From Thermohahella caldifontis (GTDB taxonomy: Bacteria; Pseudomonadota; Gammaproteobacteria; Pseudomonadales; Oleiphilaceae), in contig NZ_CP154858.1 of the NCBI RefSeq assembly GCF_041153465.1, positions 992,001-1,056,000 on the forward strand: 64,000 bases of DNA, in the 5' to 3' direction. Shown one piece after another: positions 32,015 through 41,430 of this stretch (position 1 is its first letter; each line of letters begins with the position of its first letter). The notes under the pieces are model-generated. The model was not told where the DNA came from. It ran no database searches and was given only the letters and a program-made list of their open reading frames with translations. Both the position numbers and the translations under genes were made by a program.

Positions 32015-32731
32015 TCACTCATCAAAATAGGGATCGTCATCCGCAAAGGGATCATTGAGGATCACGCCATCCAGAATGTCGTAATTACGTTTTTCCAGAT
32101 AGGCATTGCGAATGAACAGATATCGGTCACCCTGAATCATGCGCTCGGCGGGAATGACATCTGCGCGCTTGTCCACCACTTCCACCGCCTTGGCAACCAG
32201 ACGTGTATCACGATGCGGGGTGTAGTCAAACACTCCGGTCCAGAGGTTGTCCGGCACGATGCCCACGGCATCCGACACCGTGCGCGGCCCCAGGAAAGGC
32301 AGGACCAGATAGGGTCCGTCCGGCAACCCCCAGTGCACCAGGGTCTGACCGAAGTCTTCCTTCTGGTCGCGCAGGCCCCATTCGTGCGCCACGTCAATGA
32401 CGCCGCCCAGCCCGAAAAGGGTGTCAAAAATCAGGCTGAGCGTGGTCTCTGCTGCCGGTACGGGCTTGAGTTGCAGAATCTGGTTACCCAGCGTGGGAAT
32501 GCGGCGCAGATTGTTGAAAAAGTTGGTCACGCAGTTGTCCAGCACCTGGGGCATGACATCGCGGTATGCCTGGGCAACCGGTCGCAATGCATACTGATCC
32601 AGAACATCGTTGAATGCAAAGACCTTGCGGTTCCAGTTTTCCCAGGGGTCTCTGTCATCAAACCGTGCGGCCTGGGCCCAGGGTGCAAGGCTCAGAACCA
32701 GGGCAATCATTACCAGCATCCGGCTTTTCAT
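32015..32731 (-). CDS. mlaA: MlaA (VacJ)-family outer-membrane lipid transport protein without a lipobox
   Basis: The product has 238 residues. The MlaA signature DPWENWNRKVFAFNDVLDQY (about 29-48) is followed by FFNNLRRIPTLGNQILQ, FDTLFGLGGVIDVAHEWGL and GPYLVLPFLGPRTVSDAVG. MlaA forms the outer-membrane part of the Mla pathway that returns misplaced phospholipids to the inner membrane. MlaA is normally a lipoprotein, but this signal peptide (ending AQA, residue 21) has no Cys, so the protein would be cut by signal peptidase I. No mla transporter genes adjoin. The tail is acidic (DDDPYFDE). Confidence 0.9.
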   Translation of the reverse strand: MKSRMLVMIALVLSLAPWAQAARFDDRDPWENWNRKVFAFNDVLDQYALRPVAQAYRDVMPQVLDNCVTNFFNNLRRIPTLGNQILQLKPVPAAETTLSLIFDTLFGLGGVIDVAHEWGLRDQKEDFGQTLVHWGLPDGPYLVLPFLGPRTVSDAVGIVPDNLWTGVFDYTPHRDTRLVAKAVEVVDKRADVIPAERMIQGDRYLFIRNAYLEKRNYDILDGVILNDPFADDDPYFDE

Positions 32732-32889
32732 GTCATCCTGCCTGTTGTGTGTGCGGTCTGTTCAAAATATATCGTTTTTTTCACTGTTCAGCGCCGTATC
32801 CCTGCTGAAGGCAGCAACGGGGCACTGTTGAGGGTATACTGTCCGGGTTTTACATGGCTGTTTCAATAGGTATTTGTGAGGAAATCACC

Positions 32890-33336
32890 GTGCTCAATGA
32901 CCTGTCACTGCTGGATGCCATCGAAATTCCCGTTCGCTGGGGCGACATGGATGCCTATGGCCATGTCAACAACACTGTCTATTTCCGTTATTTCGAGGAA
33001 GCACGCGTGCGCTGGCTGGAGCGCAACGGGTTCCGGGTGGACGGCAAGGATCAGGGCCCCATTCTGCTGCAGACGAGCTGCACTTTTCTGCGCCCGGTTC
33101 ACTATCCGGAAACCCTGTGGGTCACCACCTGGTGCAAGGAAATCGGGCGAACCAGCTTCGTGACGGGACACGAGGTCCGCTCCCACAACGGTGAAACCCT
33201 CTACTCCGAGGGTTTCTGCAAGCTGGTCTGGCTGGACCATGCCCGGCACCGCTCCATTCCGTTGCCGGACACTCTGCTGGCCCTGCTGGAGAAGTCACTG
33301 CACGCCCGCCAGGCAAAAGGGCCCGGCGGACGCTGA
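32890..33336 (+). CDS. Acyl-CoA thioesterase, 4HBT/YbgC type
   Basis: I set the start at GTG 32890, with GAGGAAA 5 bases upstream, giving 148 residues; an in-frame ATG at 32854 lacks a ribosome-binding site. The hotdog-fold catalytic segment WGDMDAYGHVNNTVYFRYFEEAR (near residues 18-40) has the catalytic Asp in the D-x-x-G-H-V-N pattern. It should hydrolyse acyl-CoA, probably of medium to long chain. The gene lies between a divergent mlaA and a convergent KAS III, so a role in the turnover of acyl groups released locally is plausible but inferred. Confidence 0.85.
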   Translation: MLNDLSLLDAIEIPVRWGDMDAYGHVNNTVYFRYFEEARVRWLERNGFRVDGKDQGPILLQTSCTFLRPVHYPETLWVTTWCKEIGRTSFVTGHEVRSHNGETLYSEGFCKLVWLDHARHRSIPLPDTLLALLEKSLHARQAKGPGGR

Positions 33337-33345
33337 AATCAGCGT
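33330..33345. terminator. Short inverted repeat covering two convergent stop codons
   Basis: ACGCTGA-AA-TCAGCGT is a perfect 7-bp inverted repeat that includes the stop codons of both the thioesterase gene and the convergent KAS III gene, which are 2 bp apart. It could act as a weak bidirectional terminator; no T run is present. Confidence 0.35.
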
Positions 33346-34460
33346 TGCCGGACAACCACAACCCCGGCGGAATAACCCGCACCGAAGGAGCAGATAACCC
33401 CAAGATCACCCGGCTTCAGATCTTCCCGGAACAGGTGGAAGGCAATGATGGAACCGGCCGAACTGGTATTGGCATAGCGATCCAGCGCGGTGGGCGCTTC
33501 ATCGTCCGTGGCGTCCCGGCCCAGCACCCTGCGGGCAATGAGCTGGTTCATGTTGATGTTGGCCTGATGGAGCCAAAGCCTCCGGAGGTCGGCGGGCTCA
33601 ATGTTCTGGTCTGCCAGTGTGGCCTGAATCATTTCCGACACCATGGGGACCACTTCCTTGAACACCTTGCGACCATTCTGGACGAAGAGCTTGTCCGGCT
33701 TGCCGATGCCCGATTCGTCACAGCGATTGAGAAAACCAAAGTTGTTGCGGATGTTGTTGGAGAACACGGTCTTCAGCCGGGTGGTGACAATGTCCAGCGC
33801 CCGTGACGCCGTGCAGGTGGACGCCGATTCCACGACAGCCGCCGTGCAGGCATCTCCAAAGATGAAGTGGCTGTCCCGGTCGCGGAAATTCAGGTGCCCG
33901 GTACAGATTTCCGGATTGACCATGAGCACGGCCCGTGCGGCACCGGTTCTCACCAGACTTTCCGCTGCCTGAAGACCGAAGGTGGCAGAGGAGCAGGCCA
34001 CGTTCATGTCCCAGGCAAAGCCGTCAATACCAAGCGCCTGCTGCACTTCGATGGCAATGGCGGGATACGGACGCTGCATGTTGGAACAGGCAACGATCAC
34101 GGCATCAATGTCGGCTGCGGTCTTGCCCGCCTGTGCCAGCGCTTCCCGTGCAGCGGCAACCGCCATCTCGCACTGGATGGACATCTCGTCATTGCTGCGC
34201 TCCGGGAGGTACGGGCACATGCGTTCCACGTCAAGAATGCCGGCCTTGTCCATCACGTAACGGCTTTTGATGCCAGAGGCCTTTTCGATAAATTCCACGG
34301 ACGAGGGCTGTTTGGGTTCCAGTTCGCCCCGGGCAATGGCGTCTGCATGCTCGGAGTTATAGCGCTCGACCCAGGCGTTGAAGCTGGCAACCAGCTCTTC
34401 GTTGCTAATGCTTTCGGGCGGGGTGAACAGGCCGGTCCCGCTGATTACTACGTCTGTCAC
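33339..34460 (-). CDS. Beta-ketoacyl-ACP synthase III, beta-ketodecanoyl type
   Basis: The product has 373 residues with a FabH thiolase fold and a full triad: Cys156 in NVACSSATFG, His298 in WLHQANINM and Asn331 in ANTSSAG. The length and the N-terminus (VVISGTGLFTPPESISNEE) match the longer Pseudomonas enzyme that condenses octanoyl-CoA with malonyl-ACP, recycling beta-oxidation products into synthesis. The start is GTG with GAGG upstream. It follows hrpA after 75 bp. With PsrA, the patatin and the thioesterase in the window, a fatty acid recycling theme is plausible. Substrate length is inferred from the family. Confidence 0.87.
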   Translation of the reverse strand: MTDVVISGTGLFTPPESISNEELVASFNAWVERYNSEHADAIARGELEPKQPSSVEFIEKASGIKSRYVMDKAGILDVERMCPYLPERSNDEMSIQCEMAVAAAREALAQAGKTAADIDAVIVACSNMQRPYPAIAIEVQQALGIDGFAWDMNVACSSATFGLQAAESLVRTGAARAVLMVNPEICTGHLNFRDRDSHFIFGDACTAAVVESASTCTASRALDIVTTRLKTVFSNNIRNNFGFLNRCDESGIGKPDKLFVQNGRKVFKEVVPMVSEMIQATLADQNIEPADLRRLWLHQANINMNQLIARRVLGRDATDDEAPTALDRYANTSSAGSIIAFHLFREDLKPGDLGVICSFGAGYSAGVVVVRQR

Positions 34461-34535
34461 ATCTGGCCTCTTTCGATTTGTCTCAATGTGCTGTGAAGGA
34501 TAGTCCTTTGACGCCGCGCTGGAAAGGGTTGTGGT

Positions 34536-37500
34536 CTAGAGACTGACTTTCTGCCACTGTTTCCCGAGCCGCTTGTCAGAGACCGGAAACAGCGTTTTCA
34601 GCTGCTGGGCAAAGACGGAGACGCGCCACTCCTCCAGCATCCAGCGGAACCGGACCAGCTCCGGGTCGAACCGCCCTTCCCGTTCGTGGCGCGCCCTGCG
34701 CTCCAGGTACTGGCTGCGAAATGCGTTGTATTGCGCCAGAAACGCACGCTCCCGACTGCTGTCCCGGGCAATCTTTTCCAGCCGGATTTCCGCAGCCTTC
34801 AGATAGACGGGCAGCCGCTGCAGCCACTCGGAAGGCGTCTGAACCAGAAAGCCGGGATAGACCAGCTCGTCGATCTGGCGCTTGATATCCGCCATGGATT
34901 CGGCAACCTCCAGCCGGATGGGACGTGACAGGGCCTTTCTCAGGCCGTGCCAGGCCTTCAGAATGGTCAGGGCCTGTCCGGCCAGCTCATTCGCGTGAGC
35001 CACCAGTGTCCCCCGCTTTTCTGCCAGCCTGGCCTCGAAGTCCCGGCGCGTGCGAACCGGCGGCTGGCCATCCACAAAGTGATGCAGAAATGCAGCCTGA
35101 ATGAGGTCGTTCTTGAGGGCCTGAAGCTGACCGATGGGAGCGAAGTACAGGCCCAGTTCCTTCTGGTTGGGCAGCTTCTTGTCCAGATAACGCACGGTTT
35201 CACCAAGCCTGAGCATGAACAGCCGCGCCAGACCGAATCGACCGGCCTCCAGGGCCGTGGTTTCATCCAGCGCCTCCTCAAGACTCACTCCGTCGCCGCA
35301 GTCCTTGATATACGGCCAGGCCCGGACCAGGGTGCCGCTGACCTTGCGTTCCAGCACTTCGGGCAGATCATCCCAAACGAAATCGGTTTCTGTCTTGCGG
35401 CCGTTCCGGCTTGTTGCCGCTGCCGGTCCCGGCGTGGCAGGCACGCGCGCCTGCTCGATATCCTGCTGGCGACTGCTGTAAAGCTCATGGTAGTCCCGTC
35501 CCTGCGCCAGTACACGCCCCTGCTCGTCCACCAGCCGGATATTCATCCTGAGGTGCGGCGGCAGGGCTTCGGGACGCCATGCATCCGGCGGGATGGTAAC
35601 GCCCGTCATGCGTCGCAGCTCCCGGGCGATGGCTTCCGTCAGGGGAATGTCATCCATCTCCAGCGATTCCACGACCGCCTGGGCAAAGTCCGGCACCGGC
35701 ACGAAGTTGCGCCGCAGCTGCTTGGGCAGCGTGCGGATCAGCGCTTCCACCTTTTCCCGGAGCAGGCCGGGCACCAGCCATTCCAGCCGTGCCACCGGCA
35801 ACTGGCGGTAGGCCTGAACCGGTACGATCAGGGTGATGCCATCCACGTCACTGCCCGGTTCGAAGGCGTACTGGAGCCGGAATCGCTGTCCCCGCCATTC
35901 CAGGTGATCGGGAAACTGTTCCAGTGCGAGGACGCCCGTTTCAGTGCGCAGCACATCTTCCGGGGACAGATTCAGCCGGGCCTTTTCCTCTTCCGGCAGC
36001 TTGCGATACCAGGCTTCCAGTCCGCGGACATTCACCACGTTTTCCGGTATGCGGGCGTCATAGAAGGCGAACAGGGTTTCCGGATCCACCACCAGATCCC
36101 GTCGCCGCACACGTGCTTCGATATCCTCGGCTTCATCCAGACATTGCTGGTTGTGCCGTATGAACGGCAGGCGGCTGTTGATCTGGTTTTCAATCAGGCC
36201 TTCACGGATCAGCAGTTCCCGGGCGTGCTTCGGATCAATGCGGCCATAGCTGACACGCCTGCGCGGCACCACAATCAGGCCGAACAGGGTACACTGCTCC
36301 CAGGCAAGTGCTTCTCCACGCTTGCGTGACCAGTGAGGTTCCAGCCAGGTGCGCTTGAGCAGATGCGAGCCCAGTTCCTCGATCCATTCCGGTTCTATGC
36401 GTGCGATGTTGCGGGCAAAGAGCCTTGAGGTCTCCACCAGTTCCGAAGCCATCAGCCAGTTGGGTGACTTGTTGCGCACGTGAGCCCCCGGGAAGACCAG
36501 AAAACGCCGGTTGCGTGGCCCCTGATATTCGCGCTTTTCGTCCTTGCAGCCCACCTGGGTCAGGAAGCCGCTGAGCAGGGCCTTGTGGAGGCTCGCATAA
36601 TCCGCGGGCACCGTATTTTCCTTCAGTTCCAGTTCCCGCGTCAGCACACGCAGTTGCCGGTGCGTTTCCCGCCATTCGCGCATGCGGAGATAGTGGATGA
36701 AGTTGCGCTTGCACCACTGACGCAACTGATTTCCGCTCAGTGCCTGGCGCTGTTCTTCCCAGCCGTTCCAGAGGTTGAGGAGCGAGACAAACTCGGACTG
36801 GTCATCCTTCCATTGGGCGTGGGCCTGATCGGCCTGCGCCTGCTTGTCAGCCGGACGTTCGCGCGGATCCTGAACCGCCAGCGCGGCAACAATCACCAGC
36901 GCCTCGCTGAGCGCCCCGTAACGGCTGGCTTCCAGCAGAATGCGCCCGAGCCGGGGATCCAGTGGCAGGCGTGCCAGCCGACGCCCGAGTGGCGTGAGCC
37001 GCTGCGCGGTGTCCACGGCACCAAGTTCCTGAAGCAGCCGCATGCCATCATTGATGTAACGCTTGTCCGGCGGCTCGGGGAACGGAAAGCGACTGATGTC
37101 GCCCAGCCGCAGCGCAAGCATCTGCAGGATGACCGCCGCCAGGTTGGTCCGCAGGATTTCCGGCTCGGTAAACTCGGGCCGGTTCAGAAAGTCATCTTCC
37201 GCATACAGGCGGAAGCAGATACCCGGTGCCACCCGGCCGCAGCGCCCCGCCCTTTGCTGAGCACTGGCTTGGGAAATCTTTTCAATGGGCAGGCGCTGCA
37301 CCTTGCTGTGATAAGAGTAGCGGCTGATGCGCGCCAGGCCCGAATCGATCACGTAACGGATACCCGGTACCGTCAGGGAGGTTTCGGCCACGTTGGTGGA
37401 CAGCACGATGCGACGTCCGGCATGCGGTCTGAAGATGCGCTGCTGATCGCTGGCGGACAGACGCGCATAGAGCGGCAGCACTTCGGTGTCCGGCCAGGAT

Positions 37501-38258
37501 TCCTTGCGCAGCCGATGGGACAGTTCCCGGATCTCGCCTTCACCACTGAGAAAGACCAGGACGTCACCCGGAGGCAGCCGGTTCCTGCGCTCGTGGTCAC
37601 GGATTTCATCCAGCGCCGCCACCACGCCTTCCTGCAAGGTGAGATCCATGGTGTCCGGGTCATCGGACACCAGCGGGCGATAGCGGATCTCCACAGGATA
37701 GGTGCGGCCGGAGACTTCAATGACCGGGGCACCGCCAAAGTGCCGTGAAAAACGTTCCACGTCGATGGTGGCGGACGTGATGATCACCCTCAGCTCCGGT
37801 CGCTTGTGCAGTATGCGTCTGAGATAACCGAGCAGAAAGTCAATGTTGAGCGAGCGCTCGTGGGCCTCGTCAATAATGATCACGGAGTATTTTTTCAGCA
37901 GGCTGTCACGCTGGGTTTCCGCGAGCAGGATGCCATCCGTCATGACCTTGAGACGGGTGTCGGCGCTGGTTTCGTCGGTGAAGCGAACCTGAAAGCCGAC
38001 GGTCTGCCCGAGCGGCTCACCCAGCTCTTCCGCAATGCGGGTGGCCACGGAACGTGCGGCGAGGCGCCGTGGCTGCGTATGGCCGATGAGGCCCTTATCT
38101 CCCCATCCCATCTCCAGGCACAGCTTGGGCAACTGAGTGGTCTTGCCGGAGCCGGTTTCCCCGGCCACGACAACGACCTGACTGGAGGCCAACGCCTTGC
38201 GGATATCCGGCAAGCGCTCGGTAATGGGAAGGTTGTCGGGGAAGCTGATGGATCGCAT
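34536..38258 (-). CDS. hrpA: ATP-dependent RNA helicase HrpA
   Basis: The product has 1240 residues. GETGSGKT (33-40), DEAHERSLN, the SAT motif (ITSATIDVERFS), NVAETSLTVPG and QRAGRCGRVAPG are the DEAH/RHA helicase motifs in order. The winged-helix/HB, OB-like and long HrpA-specific C-terminal regions (DUF3418) follow. HrpA is a translation-linked helicase that splits stalled or collided ribosomes and was earlier linked to fimbrial mRNA processing. The length is slightly below the 1300 residues of E. coli HrpA, mainly at the N-terminus. The ribosome-binding site is weak. It could lie in one transcript with the KAS III gene downstream. Confidence 0.95.
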   Translation of the reverse strand: MRSISFPDNLPITERLPDIRKALASSQVVVVAGETGSGKTTQLPKLCLEMGWGDKGLIGHTQPRRLAARSVATRIAEELGEPLGQTVGFQVRFTDETSADTRLKVMTDGILLAETQRDSLLKKYSVIIIDEAHERSLNIDFLLGYLRRILHKRPELRVIITSATIDVERFSRHFGGAPVIEVSGRTYPVEIRYRPLVSDDPDTMDLTLQEGVVAALDEIRDHERRNRLPPGDVLVFLSGEGEIRELSHRLRKESWPDTEVLPLYARLSASDQQRIFRPHAGRRIVLSTNVAETSLTVPGIRYVIDSGLARISRYSYHSKVQRLPIEKISQASAQQRAGRCGRVAPGICFRLYAEDDFLNRPEFTEPEILRTNLAAVILQMLALRLGDISRFPFPEPPDKRYINDGMRLLQELGAVDTAQRLTPLGRRLARLPLDPRLGRILLEASRYGALSEALVIVAALAVQDPRERPADKQAQADQAHAQWKDDQSEFVSLLNLWNGWEEQRQALSGNQLRQWCKRNFIHYLRMREWRETHRQLRVLTRELELKENTVPADYASLHKALLSGFLTQVGCKDEKREYQGPRNRRFLVFPGAHVRNKSPNWLMASELVETSRLFARNIARIEPEWIEELGSHLLKRTWLEPHWSRKRGEALAWEQCTLFGLIVVPRRRVSYGRIDPKHARELLIREGLIENQINSRLPFIRHNQQCLDEAEDIEARVRRRDLVVDPETLFAFYDARIPENVVNVRGLEAWYRKLPEEEKARLNLSPEDVLRTETGVLALEQFPDHLEWRGQRFRLQYAFEPGSDVDGITLIVPVQAYRQLPVARLEWLVPGLLREKVEALIRTLPKQLRRNFVPVPDFAQAVVESLEMDDIPLTEAIARELRRMTGVTIPPDAWRPEALPPHLRMNIRLVDEQGRVLAQGRDYHELYSSRQQDIEQARVPATPGPAAATSRNGRKTETDFVWDDLPEVLERKVSGTLVRAWPYIKDCGDGVSLEEALDETTALEAGRFGLARLFMLRLGETVRYLDKKLPNQKELGLYFAPIGQLQALKNDLIQAAFLHHFVDGQPPVRTRRDFEARLAEKRGTLVAHANELAGQALTILKAWHGLRKALSRPIRLEVAESMADIKRQIDELVYPGFLVQTPSEWLQRLPVYLKAAEIRLEKIARDSSRERAFLAQYNAFRSQYLERRARHEREGRFDPELVRFRWMLEEWRVSVFAQQLKTLFPVSDKRLGKQWQKVSL

Positions 38259-38312
38259 GGCAGGTACCGGTTGACGATGCGGTGGCCCAGTTTAGCGGCT
38301 GGGCGCGCCGAG

Positions 38313-41300
38313 TCAACGGACAAAGGCGTCCGGCGCAACCAGCCTCGCACTGCTGTCCAGACCGTCCGCCTTCCCCGTCAGGATGGCAGTCAGCTCGTCC
38401 GCGGTCATGGGGTGGAAGAAATAGTACCCCTGAGACAGGTGGCATCCCCACGCCCGCAGCATGGCCAGTTGCTCTGCGGTCTCCACGCCTTCTGCAACAC
38501 AGGTGATCCCCAGGTTGCGGGCCAGCGTAATCATGGCGCGGACAATTTCCCGGTCGTGGCTGTTAACGGTAATCCCGCGAATGAAATCCTTGTCGATCTT
38601 GAGCTTGTAGAATGGCAGCCGCTGCAGGTAGACCATGGAAGAATAACCGGTACCGAAATCATCCAGAGAGAAGCGGATCTGCTCTCCGGACAGCACGCCC
38701 ATGACCTTGCTGACGTCCTCGATATCTCTCAGCAATGCCGTTTCCGTCAGTTCCAGCTCAAATCGGGCCGGATCGCACAGGGCATCTTCAAGCCAGACCA
38801 GCACACGACTGGCAAACTGGCGGTCCCGGAATTGTGCCGCCGAAATGTTGACGGCCAGGCTGTCCGGCGCCACGCCCAACCTGTCCCACTCGGCCAGCTG
38901 CTTTGCGGCCAGCTGAATGACCCGCTCTCCCAGCGGGTGAACGAGATGGCTGTCTTCAATCTGCGGTATGAAGCGTGTGGGTGCAACCAGCCCCCGCTCG
39001 GGGTGCTGCCAGCGCAACAGTGCTTCCACGCCGACAATCCGGCCGGTTTCATTGTCCACCTGGGGCTGATACACAAGAAACAGCTGGTCCTGGCTCTCCA
39101 GTGCCTGTTCCAGATCCTGCATGAGCGTCACTTGCTCGGCAAACTGATCCGACAGGCGCTCATCATAAAACGCCCACTGCCCCTTGCCCGCCTCCTTGGC
39201 CCGGTACAGCGCCAGATCTGCCCGGCGAATCAGTTCGGCACTATCCACCTCTCCGCCTTCGGAAATGGCGATGCCCAGACTGGCCCGCGGCCGGACTTGC
39301 GCCTGCTCCAGCTTAACCGGCATCTCCAGTGCCGACATCAGCTTTCCACAGAGTACAGCAATATCACCGACGCTGTGGATGCCATCCTGGATGATCACAA
39401 ATTCATCCCCGCCCAGCCGGGCCACCACATCGGCCGCCCGCAGCAGATGGCGAATGCGCTGGGCCACCTCGCGCAACAACAGGTCGCCGGCCGGATGGCC
39501 CCAGGTATCATTCACCGCCTTGAAATCATCCAGATCCAGCATGAGCAGTGCCAGCGTCACGCCTTTCCTGCGGGCGGCGAGCAGCATGCGCTCCAGGTTG
39601 TCCTGGAATGCCTTGCGATTGGGCAATCCGGTGACGTCATCGAAGAACGCCAGGCGGCGAATCTGGGCTTCAGCCTGAATGCGCTCCGTGATGTCCCTGG
39701 ACACCAGCACCGCATGCCGCTCTTGCCCGGTCACGCTTTCGGGATGACGGGGCACACTGATGCGGGCTTCAAAGTGGCGCGTGCCCGCCGGCACTTCCAG
39801 CGTGTACTCGAACGTTTCCAGACGACCGGTGCGCTCCGATTCCTGAATCGTCCGGATCAGGGCCTCGGCGACCTGTTTGGGCAGGACATCCCGAACATTC
39901 CGGCCAATCAGTTCATGTGCCGGGGCGGCCAGCAGGGACTCGTCTCCGATGACCGCAACATACACGCCCTCAACGGTCAGGATAAACCCGAGGTCCGGCA
40001 TGGCATGCGCAAAGGCCTCCAGAAGCCGGTGATCCATGTCCCGCTGCTCTCGCAGCGTCTTTTCATGGGTGATGTCCCGAACAACGGCAATGATCTTGCG
40101 GTGCACGTCCCGCGGCTCTACAGGTGATATCCTCACCTCGAAGGCGTGAAGCTTGCGATCCCGCTTGCTGACAAATTCCATGACCACCGTCTGGGTCTCG
40201 CCGCTTTCCAGCGAACGCCCCACCGCATCGAGAATGCGCTGGCCATGCGGCGGCGGCATGACATCCTCCACGGGCATGCCAATCAGTTTTTCCGGATCAT
40301 CGGCCAGGTGGGTGGACTGTACCCCGAGCCGCTTCACGAACCGGGCCTGATCATCCATGATCCAGACCAGATCGGGCAGCGCATTCGCAACACCCTGCAG
40401 CAGGTCATCCGAATGGCGTGCCGTACGAGTGAGCTCGCGGTTCTCCATCAGTGTGGCCATGAGCTGACTGGTCTGATCCAGCAATCGCCGGCGCAGACGC
40501 ACGAACATGACAATCAGCACGACCCCCAGCGCCGTGGACAGCCCCCACAGGATACGATCATCCCGGAATCCGGTATCCGCATCCCCTCCTGCACCGTCTG
40601 CCGCGGGCACCAGTCCGTGTCTGAGCAGCGACCGGCCATAAGGGGAGTCCGGCCGGCCTTTCCATTCCGTCAGCCAACTGTCAATGCGTTCGCGAACTGC
40701 CTCATGCTGCCCCTTGGGAAAGCCGAAACCGACTCTGGAGGGTGAAAACACGATGTCACTGGTCACAACGCCAGGATAATCCCGCAGATTGATGGCATAG
40801 AACGAGTTGATCACGCCGGCATCCAGCTCGCCGGACTGAATGGCCTTGAGCAGGGCCTGATAGGTGTCATAGGGCACAATTTTCGGTGCCAGCCCGGCGC
40901 GGGCGACCAGCTTCTGAAAATGAATGCCGTTGATGCCTGCCTTGAGCACTCCCACCCGGGCACCATCCAGCGCCTGCAGGGTCTTGACCGGGGAATCTGC
41001 CGGCAGCACCACCTGGCCCCACAGGGTGGCCACGGGAATCCGGTTGAAATCAAACCATTGCCTGCGTTCTTCAGTCATGACCATGCTGGTCGCCACGTCC
41101 AGCAGGCCCCTTTCCGTCAGGGTATAGATGTCCGACCAGCTCAGAATGCGATAATCCAGCGTCCAGCCTTCCTTCTGCGCAACGGCGTTGAGGATATCCA
41201 CGTGCAGACCGGCCGGCTTACCGGCCTTGTCCACATACACCAGCGGATAGTTGTCATATACCCCGACGCGCAGCGTCAGACCCTGCACGGGCAGAGCCAG

Positions 41301-41345
41301 AATCAGGCAGACGATCAGGGCAAAGGTGCGCCCGAAGCATCCCAT
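38313..41345 (-). CDS. Membrane receptor with SBP3, PAS, GGDEF and EAL domains
   Basis: I set the start at ATG 41345 (MGCFGRTFALIV), giving 1010 residues and a proper signal/anchor; the frame opens at 41420. Residues about 22-250 are a periplasmic solute-binding type 3 domain (LRVGVYDNYPLVYVD). A membrane helix lies near 262-285, then two PAS domains with PAC ends, GGDEF (RLGGDEFVII) and EAL (VEALLRWQHP, DDFGTGYSSM). Both the GGDEF and EAL catalytic motifs are intact, so it may make or break cyclic di-GMP depending on the ligand. The SBP3 domain suggests sensing an amino acid or similar small molecule. No transporter adjoins. Confidence 0.9.
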   Translation of the reverse strand: MGCFGRTFALIVCLILALPVQGLTLRVGVYDNYPLVYVDKAGKPAGLHVDILNAVAQKEGWTLDYRILSWSDIYTLTERGLLDVATSMVMTEERRQWFDFNRIPVATLWGQVVLPADSPVKTLQALDGARVGVLKAGINGIHFQKLVARAGLAPKIVPYDTYQALLKAIQSGELDAGVINSFYAINLRDYPGVVTSDIVFSPSRVGFGFPKGQHEAVRERIDSWLTEWKGRPDSPYGRSLLRHGLVPAADGAGGDADTGFRDDRILWGLSTALGVVLIVMFVRLRRRLLDQTSQLMATLMENRELTRTARHSDDLLQGVANALPDLVWIMDDQARFVKRLGVQSTHLADDPEKLIGMPVEDVMPPPHGQRILDAVGRSLESGETQTVVMEFVSKRDRKLHAFEVRISPVEPRDVHRKIIAVVRDITHEKTLREQRDMDHRLLEAFAHAMPDLGFILTVEGVYVAVIGDESLLAAPAHELIGRNVRDVLPKQVAEALIRTIQESERTGRLETFEYTLEVPAGTRHFEARISVPRHPESVTGQERHAVLVSRDITERIQAEAQIRRLAFFDDVTGLPNRKAFQDNLERMLLAARRKGVTLALLMLDLDDFKAVNDTWGHPAGDLLLREVAQRIRHLLRAADVVARLGGDEFVIIQDGIHSVGDIAVLCGKLMSALEMPVKLEQAQVRPRASLGIAISEGGEVDSAELIRRADLALYRAKEAGKGQWAFYDERLSDQFAEQVTLMQDLEQALESQDQLFLVYQPQVDNETGRIVGVEALLRWQHPERGLVAPTRFIPQIEDSHLVHPLGERVIQLAAKQLAEWDRLGVAPDSLAVNISAAQFRDRQFASRVLVWLEDALCDPARFELELTETALLRDIEDVSKVMGVLSGEQIRFSLDDFGTGYSSMVYLQRLPFYKLKIDKDFIRGITVNSHDREIVRAMITLARNLGITCVAEGVETAEQLAMLRAWGCHLSQGYYFFHPMTADELTAILTGKADGLDSSARLVAPDAFVR

Positions 41346-41430
41346 TGGAATCAGTATTCCCCCAAAAAAGGATTGAAAGCGGCCAGCTTTGAGGGCGAGA
41401 CAAGCCCGCCCCTGTTTCAAGTATAGTCGT

